Below are positions 30,409-36,393 of a stretch of 36,393 nt of DNA, one piece after another. The translations under genes were made by a program, and so were the position numbers. This stretch comes from a virus, in the IMG/VR virus record IMGVR_UViG_3300047297_000069, positions 1 to 36,393 of that record. One strand, given 5' to 3'. A model generated the notes under the pieces. That model ran no database searches, was not told the DNA's origin, and worked only from the letters and a program-made list of their open reading frames with translations. Every line of letters begins with the position of its first letter. Positions within the stretch are counted from its first letter, which is position 1.

Positions 30409-32730
30409 TCAAAACTGCTCTCCAACACGGCTAGTGGAACGCAGGCCCTTGCGGTCTTTGTACTGCCCGGACGACCGATAGGTGAACTCTTCCAGCAAGC
30501 CGTTTTCGATCCAATGCTTGATGATCCGTTTGGCCTGTGCGTCGTTCTTGGTGTGCTTGGCGATCTCGAACGGGAAGTTCGTTATAACAGATCCGGCGAA
30601 GCGTTCTTTGTCCTGCGGTCGGCTGCTATAATGCTCAACGCCGTCGTCCGTTAAAATACCGGCGTTGATTAAGCTTAGGATCTTGTTGACGGTCTTTTCG
30701 TCCATGCCCTCCCACTCGTCGGGGAGTGTGAACGGGATGCAGACGCCGACGTATTCCCCGTTGCCGATCTTGACCCCGATCATGCGGCGGTAGACGGACG
30801 CTGCGGCCGGCGGTGCGAGATTGGCCTTGCCGTCGTCTACCCTGAAGATGCCCTTGGCTTCGTCCAGCGGTATGCCCAGCTTGATGGCGTCGTCTTCGCT
30901 GATCTTGTTGACTACGCGGGCAGCCCTGACGGCTCCTATGAGTGCGCCGGCCCCTCTGACGCTGTCCACCGAGGCATCCTCTCCGTTGCCCTTGCGGATG
31001 TGGTGGACTAGGGCGATGCCGCAGCCAGCTTCGTCTGCCACGCGTCGGATCTCGGCCACGACGGCGTTCACCGCACCGTTGTCGTTCTCGTTCACGTTGT
31101 GCGCACCGACGAGCGGGTCGATGAAGATCATGCCGATGTCCCATTCTTTGATCTTGCGCACCATGTATTCGACCAAGGCGATGTTGGGGACGACCCCGTC
31201 GCGGGTTTGCGTGCCGAATTTCAGGCTGAAGTCTCGGCCCGCGCTGACAAACAGGCGCCCCTCGATGTCGTCCTGTGTGATGCCGTAGTGTTCCATTGCC
31301 GCTGTGATGCGGCGGTCAAGTTCCTCTAACGGATCTTCAAGGTTGATGATCCAGACGTTGGTGCGTTCGTGGACCTTTTCGCCGAGCAGTTCGCGCCCAG
31401 TGCAGATGCACAGCCCTTCCACGATCTGCAGGCTTGTCTTGCCTATGCCGCCGGCCGATGCCAACAGGCTGACGAATGAACGCAGGTAATGGTAGCCGTA
31501 GATCCATCGGCGCGGCGGGATGTTGTGGCCCATCTTCGCCTTGTACGGCATGGGCCACTCGGCTGCAGGTGACGGTGGCTCCTGCTCGCCCATGGGGATG
31601 TCGATGTAATCTTTTGTTGCGGGCTGATCCAATTGCTTGGGCGCAACGTAGTCGAAATCATCCAACGGGCCGACCGGGATGTCGGACGGCGGCGATGCGG
31701 AGATTGGCGGCTTAATCTCCGCACCGTAGGCCCGCACGGCGGCCTTAAAGTCGCCCTGATGTTCATAGTGCGCAAACAGGTCGAACGCGTCGCCGTAGCA
31801 GTATGCGTTGTCGCCCATTGATTTGGCCCTGCCGATGGCCGCAGCCGCATCAGATCCAGACAGGCTGACCCAGTGCGTGCCGAAGTTCTGCGTGGCGAAG
31901 CTGGCCGACGATTGGTAGCGCGATCTGTAATGGTCGGATGATCCGCGCCGCTCGTAACCGTATTTCAGCAATAGGTCGGCGATGCTGTGGGCCGCGTTGA
32001 ATGCGTCCACCGGGTTGGCATCGTCGGGATGCTGCAGGCGACGCTCGGCCCGCTGCTGTTCGCGGTGACGGCGGCCGATCTCTGCCTGCTCGTTGGCAAG
32101 GCGGCGCTGCTCTTCACGGCGTTCGACCTCTTGCATGATCGGGTTGCTGTCGGTCAGGAACACGTTGCGACCGCGAAGGATCTCGAAATCATAGAATTTT
32201 GGTTGGAGATCCGGCCCGCGCTTGTTCATGGGGATGTTCGGCAGATAGATCGGCTGACCGCAGCGGGCCAGCGCACCGTCGGGGACGATCCCGTGTTGGC
32301 GCAGCAGGTCGAAGAATGCGGATTGGATGTCCTCATATTCCGCCCCGGTGATCGGTGCAGCCAGAGGCAGCAAGGCCCGCCATTTGCGCGTCTCTTCGCT
32401 GGCCCCTGACGATGAGTAGACAATCATGCTGACATCGCCCAGCACGTCTCTGACGGCCTGTACGACCTCTTGCTTGCTTGGGTTGCCGATGTCGATGTCG
32501 ATGGCCAGCATGCGATACATGCCATGAACGCGCTGGGCGTCGTGGGATCTGCCGTCGTGGCCACGGTAGGTTGACGGGATGAAGAAATCTGCGTCGGCTT
32601 TGTCTTTGGCTTGCGGCTCTTTGACCCTGCGCACGATGTCCGGCCAAGAGATGCCGGGGTAAGTTTGGTCGGGCTGGTCGATCAGTGTGAAGTAGCTGCC
32701 GTGCGCCATCAGGAAACGGATGTCACTCAT
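30409..32730 (-). CDS. Primase-helicase (AEP-like primase plus RepA-like helicase), 773 aa
   Basis: N-terminal residues 1-190 look like an archaeo-eukaryotic-type primase: a D-x-D pair in LAIDIDIG (D78, D80) and VYSSSGASEETRKWRALLPL. Residues of about 250-336 resemble a primase zinc-free accessory domain (DAFDLFAHYEHQGDFKAAVRAYG). The C-terminal helicase has Walker A ASAGGIGKTS (424-433), NLEDPLEELDRR, Walker B IGMIFIDPL with D538, and VHHIRKG (575-581), the RepA-like pattern. It should unwind and prime phage DNA. The start lacks a clear ribosome site. It lies directly beside the iteron-like region. Confidence 0.88.
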   Translation of the reverse strand: MSDIRFLMAHGSYFTLIDQPDQTYPGISWPDIVRRVKEPQAKDKADADFFIPSTYRGHDGRSHDAQRVHGMYRMLAIDIDIGNPSKQEVVQAVRDVLGDVSMIVYSSSGASEETRKWRALLPLAAPITGAEYEDIQSAFFDLLRQHGIVPDGALARCGQPIYLPNIPMNKRGPDLQPKFYDFEILRGRNVFLTDSNPIMQEVERREEQRRLANEQAEIGRRHREQQRAERRLQHPDDANPVDAFNAAHSIADLLLKYGYERRGSSDHYRSRYQSSASFATQNFGTHWVSLSGSDAAAAIGRAKSMGDNAYCYGDAFDLFAHYEHQGDFKAAVRAYGAEIKPPISASPPSDIPVGPLDDFDYVAPKQLDQPATKDYIDIPMGEQEPPSPAAEWPMPYKAKMGHNIPPRRWIYGYHYLRSFVSLLASAGGIGKTSLQIVEGLCICTGRELLGEKVHERTNVWIINLEDPLEELDRRITAAMEHYGITQDDIEGRLFVSAGRDFSLKFGTQTRDGVVPNIALVEYMVRKIKEWDIGMIFIDPLVGAHNVNENDNGAVNAVVAEIRRVADEAGCGIALVHHIRKGNGEDASVDSVRGAGALIGAVRAARVVNKISEDDAIKLGIPLDEAKGIFRVDDGKANLAPPAAASVYRRMIGVKIGNGEYVGVCIPFTLPDEWEGMDEKTVNKILSLINAGILTDDGVEHYSSRPQDKERFAGSVITNFPFEIAKHTKNDAQAKRIIKHWIENGLLEEFTYRSSGQYKDRKGLRSTSRVGEQF

Positions 32731-32744
32731 GGCGGCACAAAGTG

Positions 32745-32773
32745 TTGTAGGGTTTGTATAGATGTTGTATATA
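32745..32773 (+). promoter_or_regulatory. Candidate rightward promoter for a small RNA
   Basis: TTGTAG (32745-32750), a 17-base spacer and TATATA (32768-32773) lie in an AT-rich patch between two leftward genes. They share the TTGT-N-N/17/TATATA form with the leftward candidate at 27820-27848. A terminator lies about 70 bases downstream. Confidence 0.4.
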
Positions 32774-32779
32774 CATGGT

Positions 32780-32849
32780 GCGAGGCGTTCTCCCTGCTCT
32801 GCGAGTGACTAGGCCCGGTTGGTTCCTCCCCCAACCGGGCCTCTTTTTT
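32780..32849 (+). ncRNA. Candidate small RNA, about 70 nt
   Basis: The segment between the rightward promoter candidate and the terminator contains no reading frame of note. It ends in a 12-bp hairpin whose loop is UUCCUCCC, which contains an anti-Shine-Dalgarno core (CCUCC). Alphaproteobacterial hairpin RNAs with CCUCCUCCC loops are known; this loop is shorter and only similar. The start is placed seven bases after the -10-like box. It is a prediction only. Confidence 0.4.
32811..32849 (+). terminator. Rho-independent terminator, rightward
   Basis: A perfect 12-base-pair GC-rich stem (AGGCCCGGTTGG at 32811-32822; CCAACCGGGCCT at 32831-32842) with an 8-base loop is followed by C and six T bases at 32844-32849. 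The T-run shows it acts rightward, although the flanking genes are leftward. Read leftward, no T-run follows the stem. Confidence 0.85.
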
Positions 32850-32851
32850 AG

Positions 32852-33508
32852 TTAAAACGGCAGGTCTGAATCAAAGTCATCGTTCCTTGGCTTTGCCTGT
32901 GCGGCGGCAGCCTTGGGCGTTTCGAACGGATCTTCCGCAGGCTTCTTAACTTCAACCGTGTCAAAGTCATCCATGCCGCCGTCGCCGTATTTGGCGTCGG
33001 TAACCTGCACAGCATCCAGCAGCAAGCTAATGCCGCCGTTGCCATCTGGATCCACCACAGCGACGGCCCAAGCGCGAACCGTGCCGACCGATCCGCCCCA
33101 GAAATCCAGCTTTTGGATGGGCTGCTTTGCGCCGTCGATCACTGTTGGGGCTTCGTTGCGGTCGCCGTTCTTCTTCGTGCCGTTCCGCTTGGCCGAGAAC
33201 TGCATCATGCCGGTGGGGTTGCCGTCCTTATCTTTGACGCGCTTGGCCCCGAAAACTGTTTTGAACTCAGGCATCTTGCTGTTGCGGCTGCGGCACTCAG
33301 CGTAGTGCGCCTTGAGTTCGGCCAGCAACGCTTTGCCGTCGGCCTCGGTCATGTCGAATGCCACCGACCAAGCGGCATTACTGGCCGTCGGTGCGCAGGG
33401 TTCGCTGCGCTGCGTGGCCGTGTTGAAGCGGTGCGTCTGATGCAGTTTCGGGAACTGCAGTGTGACGTTCTTAGCCAGCACTTTCTTGAAGTCGGAATTG
33501 TCTGCCAT
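32852..33508 (-). CDS. ssb: Single-stranded DNA-binding protein (DUF2815/gp2.5-like)
   Basis: The chosen start is MADNSDFKKV (33508), preceded by AAGGAG at ideal spacing. The 218-residue protein has an OB-like core: NVTLQFPKLHQ; EFKTVFGAKRVKDKDGNPTGMMQFSAKR; KLDFWGGSVGTVRAWAVAVVD; GISLLLDAVQV. It ends in the acidic tip DDFDSDLPF, like the D-x-D-D-I/L-P-F protein-docking tip of SSBs. It protects replicating single strands and would recruit partners such as the nearby exonuclease and primase-helicase. Confidence 0.85.
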   Translation of the reverse strand: MADNSDFKKVLAKNVTLQFPKLHQTHRFNTATQRSEPCAPTASNAAWSVAFDMTEADGKALLAELKAHYAECRSRNSKMPEFKTVFGAKRVKDKDGNPTGMMQFSAKRNGTKKNGDRNEAPTVIDGAKQPIQKLDFWGGSVGTVRAWAVAVVDPDGNGGISLLLDAVQVTDAKYGDGGMDDFDTVEVKKPAEDPFETPKAAAAQAKPRNDDFDSDLPF

Positions 33509-33530
33509 GGTGTTCTCCTTGGTAGCAGGT

Positions 33531-34334
33531 TTAGAAATCTGTAAAGACATCGTCTTCGGGAAGTTCGACTTGCCAACGTGGCAGGTCGATCACGTTACAC
33601 AAAGGCCAGCCGGTCTGATAGTCCTTAGCTGCCTCCGCGTTGGCGATTTTGTGCAGCGTCTCGGTGACCCTGAGATCAGCGGCTGCGATGTATTCGTCGG
33701 TCAGCTTGTGGATGCAGACGGCGTGCGGTGCGGCCTTTTCCACGCAGATGAAGTAAAACTCCAAGTCGCCGGCCCCGTGCAAGCGCATAACGCGGCGGTA
33801 GAATGATGCCTGCAGATCGTAGCCGTATTTGGCCACATCACGCGGGAACCCGTTCGGGCTGGCATCCTGCGTCGTTTTGATGTCGAACATGACGCCGGTG
33901 GCAGCGATGTAGCCGTCTGGTCTGCATTTGACTTTGACGCCCGTCTGCGGATCTGCGCCGAAGAAGCTGCCCTCAGCCACCAGATCAACCGCCTTGACGA
34001 ACAGGCTGGCCGCCGGATGCTCAAACACGGCAGCGGCCATGGCCTGTGCCAGATCAAAGTCGCTTTCCGTCAGCAACGTCTTGCCGTCCAGATCGGCGGC
34101 CAGCTTGGCCTCTGTCCACTTGTTGCCTCGGCGATCTTCCGGCCCGCGCAGGATCAAATCCTTTTCGGGTTCGAGCAGCATGGCATGAACCGCCGTGCCG
34201 AGGTCGAACGTCGGGCTGGATTTGTAGACCTTGTTCTTCCAATGCAGCAGAGACTTCAACGCGACGGCTTTGACATCGCTGCTGCTGATCTCCGGCCGGG
34301 CGTGGTAGGCTTCGTTGGTTAGGTCTAAGATCAT
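33531..34334 (-). CDS. RecE/exonuclease VIII-like PD-(D/E)XK nuclease
   Basis: Starting from MILDLTNEAYHA (34334, ATGA overlap with the upstream stop), 267 residues. The N-terminal EAYHARPEISSSDVKAV and DLGTAVHAMLLEPEKD are typical of the DUF3799/RecE exonuclease family. Active-site residues are E121 (LVAEGSFFG), D140 (CRPDGYI), and D151/K153 (MFDIKTT). It resects double-stranded DNA ends for recombination. No RecT-type annealing protein is seen, so the SSB may serve as partner. Confidence 0.88.
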   Translation of the reverse strand: MILDLTNEAYHARPEISSSDVKAVALKSLLHWKNKVYKSSPTFDLGTAVHAMLLEPEKDLILRGPEDRRGNKWTEAKLAADLDGKTLLTESDFDLAQAMAAAVFEHPAASLFVKAVDLVAEGSFFGADPQTGVKVKCRPDGYIAATGVMFDIKTTQDASPNGFPRDVAKYGYDLQASFYRRVMRLHGAGDLEFYFICVEKAAPHAVCIHKLTDEYIAAADLRVTETLHKIANAEAAKDYQTGWPLCNVIDLPRWQVELPEDDVFTDF

Positions 34335-34774
34335 TTCTTCCTCCATCCATACAGGGCAATCAGGGCTGCCTCGGCCCGTCCGTCGTCTTTTACCCTAGCC
34401 CACTGGTCCGAGGCGTCGGGGAAGTATTGGCTGGCCAACGCTCGGCTGGCATTCTTGTCGGTGGTCAGGTGCATGGATTTCTTCCAAGCAGACGGATCCA
34501 CCTCAAACGTTGGCACGCCGGCATAGAACAGGCACGCCTTGAGTTCGCCGTAAGCCACCGCGATGGTCACAGCGTTCTTGATGCCGATCATGCGGGGGAA
34601 GAACGGGCGTTCTAGCCACGCGCACTTGACGACGCCGATGTCGCTGATCAGTTGACGCTTGCCGTCGATGGTTCCCGGCATGTCGTATGTCTTCACCGAC
34701 AGCGCACCCTCGTAATCATCCATGACGGCGAAGGCTCCCTGCTTGCCGGGGTCGATGCCGATGATGCGGGTCAT
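34331..34774 (-). CDS. RuvC-like Holliday junction resolvase
   Basis: The 147-residue protein has the RNase H-like core of RuvC-type resolvases: D8 in RIIGIDPGKQGAFAV, a second acid in CAWLERPFF, and the C-terminal DDGRAEAALIALYGW helix with further acids. It would resolve four-way junctions and branched packaging substrates. Start at ATG 34774 (TGATG overlap); a GTG one codon upstream is possible. It lies next to the exonuclease and SSB genes. Confidence 0.87.
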   Translation of the reverse strand: MTRIIGIDPGKQGAFAVMDDYEGALSVKTYDMPGTIDGKRQLISDIGVVKCAWLERPFFPRMIGIKNAVTIAVAYGELKACLFYAGVPTFEVDPSAWKKSMHLTTDKNASRALASQYFPDASDQWARVKDDGRAEAALIALYGWRKK

Positions 34775-34980
34775 CACTCAGGCTCCCCGCGTGCATAGTC
34801 AATGGCGAATCTGACAGATCCACCTCTGTCACCAAACATTGGTGGACAGACTTGATACGATGTCACCGCGCCCTGTGCCGTGCGGCCAGATCCAAAGCGG
34901 TATTTGAACATTGTGTTCATCTCTTCGCCGTGGATTTCAACAAGGCCATCAATGATTTTTTTAAGTTCACCCAGCTTCAC
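34774..34980 (-). CDS. Hypothetical protein, 68 aa
   Basis: No family recognised. It has a helical N-terminus (LGELKKIIDGLVEIHGEEMNTMFKYRFG) and a beta-rich C-terminus (CPPMFGDRGGSVRFAIDYA). The start is a GTG in a GTGA overlap, and the stop overlaps the resolvase start, so it is translated within the recombination operon. It may be a small accessory protein. Confidence 0.6.
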   Translation of the reverse strand: MKLGELKKIIDGLVEIHGEEMNTMFKYRFGSGRTAQGAVTSYQVCPPMFGDRGGSVRFAIDYARGEPE

Positions 34981-35249
34981 TTTGATGCTCCCGATGCCAG
35001 CTCACCGCCGCAGGCCAGATAGCCGCAGCCGTCGATCCAGTTGTCTGCGTGGGCGACGCTGCTCTTGATGCGGGCCAGCTTCAGCAGCGTCATCATCACG
35101 GCAACGTCGGTAGCCGAAACGGCAACGTCGAGGTGCGCCGACCAGTATGCTGCGGTCAAGCCGAAGTTGCGTTCGGCCTCACCATGCGTGGCGGCCCGAT
35201 CCTTGGTGACATATTCTTTGGCCGTGTCCAGAATCTCAGCGCGTTGCAT
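34977..35249 (-). CDS. DUF6378-like protein, 90 aa
   Basis: The pattern RAEILDTAKEYVTKDRAATHGEAERNFGLTAAYWSAHLD, then TDVAVMMTLLKLARIKSS and DNWIDGCGYLACGGEL, matches DUF6378, a small helical phage family that I recall as resembling MazG-like folds. The function is not established. I chose the ATG at 35249, where GGAG has good spacing, over the ATG at 35264. Confidence 0.8.
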   Translation of the reverse strand: MQRAEILDTAKEYVTKDRAATHGEAERNFGLTAAYWSAHLDVAVSATDVAVMMTLLKLARIKSSVAHADNWIDGCGYLACGGELASGASK

Positions 35250-35418
35250 CTTTTGTCTCCACATAGCTTTTCAGCACGATGAGCGTGCCTTCCCTTGGTT
35301 CCTGCTGGCCGTTGAAGATCCGCCACATGGTCGAATAGCTTTTGCCGCAGTATTTAGCGGCGTCGGCGATCTTGGCCTTTGGTATCAATCGTTTCAGTTC
35401 GTCCACGGTGTAGATCAT
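35236..35418 (-). CDS. Cro-like HTH regulator, 60 aa
   Basis: Starting from MIYTVDELKRLIPKAKIAD (35418, AGGAG before it), the protein carries a compact HTH: AKIADAAKYCGKSYSTMWRIFNGQ. This is typical of small Cro/repressor proteins. It is the first leftward gene, directly opposite the rightward early block. It therefore probably controls the divergent promoter region at 35419-35565. A longer start at 35463 would invade that region and lacks a good ribosome site. Confidence 0.75.
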   Translation of the reverse strand: MIYTVDELKRLIPKAKIADAAKYCGKSYSTMWRIFNGQQEPREGTLIVLKSYVETKDATR

Positions 35419-35565
35419 GGGGTTCGCTCCTGTCGTGTGACCGACGACTAAGCGATAGCACATGGCCGGTCAATCAAAATTATTTGCGTCAACGCATCAT
35501 TTTGTGCTTGCGCGGTGTTGCGTGTCCGCATAACTTGGTTTCACGAACAAACAAAAGGAAACGAT
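35419..35565. promoter_or_regulatory. Divergent early control region
   Basis: This 147-base intergenic region separates the leftward Cro-like gene from the rightward block. It holds a palindrome, TGCGT-CA-ACGCA (35485-35496), as an operator candidate. A rightward promoter candidate is TTGCGC (35508-35513), 17 bases, TAACTT (35531-35536), with a weak -10. AAAAGGAAACGAT precedes the first rightward start. A leftward TTGACG overlaps the palindrome, but I found no clear matching -10 box. Confidence 0.5.
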
Positions 35566-35661
35566 ATGCGTGAATTTCTCGAAGATTTGATCGGCTGCTT
35601 GTGCCTGTTCGCCATGATCCCCAGCATCTTCTTCCTGCTGTACGGGTTCGGGTGGCAGTGA
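35566..35661 (+). CDS. Small membrane peptide, 31 aa
   Basis: A single hydrophobic helix (LIGCLCLFAMIPSIFFLLYG) with a short acidic N-terminus (MREFLED) and a GWQ end. AAAAGGAAACGAT before the ATG is a good ribosome site. The stop overlaps the next start (TGATG). It is the first gene of the rightward block. Short membrane peptides of this type are common in phage early regions; a possible effect on the host membrane is inferred. Confidence 0.7.
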   Translation: MREFLEDLIGCLCLFAMIPSIFFLLYGFGWQ

Positions 35662-35831
35662 TGGCGATCAAGCTTAACTGCAGCGACACGATTATGGTGC
35701 TGGTCGCCTTGAAGGTTTACCGGCACACCATCGCGGAGATCGGAACCGACAAAGACGAGTTGGACAACATTGACCGCGTTTATGCGTCTTACATGCGGTC
35801 GGCAAAAGCACTGATGCGGGTGGGGAAATAA
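35661..35831 (+). CDS. Hypothetical protein, 56 aa
   Basis: From MAIKLNCSDTIMVLVALKVYRHTIAE: a short helical protein with a charged middle (EIGTDKDELDNIDRVYASYMRSAKALMRVGK). The start is coupled to the membrane-peptide stop by TGATG. No family is recognised. It is followed by the next gene after one base. Confidence 0.6.
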   Translation: MAIKLNCSDTIMVLVALKVYRHTIAEIGTDKDELDNIDRVYASYMRSAKALMRVGK

Positions 35832-35832
35832 G

Positions 35833-36054
35833 ATGCCGACGTACAAGGAACTGACGGACGGCTACACGGCGGCAGATTGGGATTCCGTTATCCGCCTGCA
35901 CCAGAACGACATCGAGCAGCTACGGAGCCGCTACGGCGTCAACGCCAATATAGCGTGGGTAGGCGAGGAAATCGGCTACCTGCAACTGAAGATCCAACAA
36001 GCTGAACAGCGCAAGGCGGCTTTGTCCGCAGGGGAAAATAATGCAAACGTCTGA
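35833..36054 (+). CDS. Hypothetical helical protein, 73 aa
   Basis: A helical, coiled-coil-like protein (SVIRLHQNDIEQLRSRYG...EEIGYLQLKIQQAEQRKAALSAGE). GGGGAAATAAG precedes the ATG. It overlaps the next gene by 14 bases. The function is unknown. Heptad-like leucine and isoleucine positions suggest oligomerisation. Confidence 0.6.
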   Translation: MPTYKELTDGYTAADWDSVIRLHQNDIEQLRSRYGVNANIAWVGEEIGYLQLKIQQAEQRKAALSAGENNANV

Positions 36055-36393
36055 CATTATGATTATTAACCGGCTGGACACAGGCACAGCTTTCGCCACC
36101 ACAATCGTCGGCAATGAAAACGTCTTTATTCCCGGAAAGATCACGGCGCTGCTGAACGTGCAGATCGGCGAGCGTTATGAGGCTGTGCTGATCAAGAATA
36201 CCATCCTGCCGCACAAGACGCCTTGGATGGCTATCCGCCTCAATCGGATCAGCAAGCCGGCCGAGCCAAATGCGCAAGACGAGTTGGCCATCAAGATCCT
36301 GAACGATCTGCGTGAAAACGGCACGGCCACGGTCAACGAGATGGCCAGCGCCATCGATCATCCGATGTTCAGCGTGATGGCCAAGATGCAGGA
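36041..36393 (+). CDS. Cold-shock/OB-like plus HTH protein (N-terminal part, continues at base 1)
   Basis: The gene starts at ATG 36041 (MQTSDIMIINRLDTGTAFAT) inside the end of the previous gene, and continues at the left end of the window to base 220. Residues 8-70 resemble a CspA-like OB fold: GTAFATTIVGNENVFIPGKI; VQIGERYEAVLIKN; TPWMAIRLNRI. The HTH-like part follows. The combination suggests a nucleic-acid-binding regulator of early expression. The fold assignment is by pattern and needs checking. Confidence 0.7.
   Translation, partial: MQTSDIMIINRLDTGTAFATTIVGNENVFIPGKITALLNVQIGERYEAVLIKNTILPHKTPWMAIRLNRISKPAEPNAQDELAIKILNDLRENGTATVNEMASAIDHPMFSVMAKMQ
36253..36393. repeat. Terminal redundancy, right copy
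   Basis: Equivalent to bases 1-141, with G at 36379 in place of A at 127. Removing one copy leaves a circle of about 36,252 bases. Confidence 0.95.

Noticed and set aside
30080-30412. Leftward frame of 110 codons across the repeat region
   Set aside because: It starts from TTG, covers the inverted repeat and iterons, and its product is low-complexity. The boundary overlaps with both neighbours are suggestive, so a real gene cannot be fully excluded.
32774-32850. Structured segment as a tRNA gene
   Set aside because: The stem-loop is a single long terminator-like hairpin; no anticodon arm, T-loop consensus or acceptor pairing can be built.
1-36393. Temperate lifestyle genes, CRISPR arrays, insertion sequences
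   Set aside because: No integrase, excisionase, transposase, partition gene or regularly spaced array was seen on either strand.

Overview
This window is an essentially complete genome of about 36.25 kb from a short-tailed, podovirus-like bacteriophage, given as a linearised circle. The first 141 bases recur at the right end with a single difference (base 127 A versus base 36379 G), and one gene reads across the junction. The sequence is GC-rich (my impression, not computed). Gene style and the many four-base start/stop overlaps fit a Gram-negative, probably alphaproteobacterial host; that host is an inference. I see no integrase, excisionase, partition, tRNA or CRISPR features, so a lytic lifestyle is the simplest reading.

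Layout. A short rightward block runs from 35566 through the contig joint to 2685. It holds small, probably early genes (membrane peptide, cold-shock/HTH protein, zinc ribbon, HTH proteins), a SleB-type cell-wall hydrolase, and thyX flanked by two small NUMOD1-like proteins. Everything from 35418 down to 2757 is leftward. First comes an early/replication operon (35418-28215): Cro-like regulator, DUF6378-like protein, RuvC-like resolvase, RecE-like PD-(D/E)XK exonuclease, SSB with an acidic DLPF-type tip, primase-helicase, dCTP deaminase/dUTPase-family enzyme, MT-A70 adenine methyltransferase and two unknowns. Then come a 0.4-kb non-coding region, an HNH endonuclease and the late genes. The late order is TerS, TerL, two virion/accessory proteins, head-tail adaptor, a tail-fibre protein, a lysis cassette (TM/coiled-coil protein, GH24 endolysin, holin, overlapping spanins), an HTH-metallophosphoesterase, tail nozzle-like protein, internal virion proteins including an SLT transglycosylase, portal, scaffold, SU10-type capsid, and finally a receptor-binding/adhesin locus at 5460-2757. 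Terminase and portal are thus about 14 kb apart, with tail and lysis genes between them.

How it works together. No DNA or RNA polymerase is visible. The phage should recruit host polymerases and supply its own primase-helicase, SSB, exonuclease and resolvase. ThyX and the dCTP deaminase-family enzyme would feed dTMP synthesis. The most interesting unexplained pieces are three non-coding stretches: a repeat-rich region at 30084-30408 (iteron-like repeats plus a 24-base inverted repeat, an origin candidate); a possible rightward small RNA at about 32780-32849 with its own promoter-like sequence, a textbook terminator and an anti-Shine-Dalgarno loop; and a structured gap at 27796-28214 next to the HNH and terminase genes.
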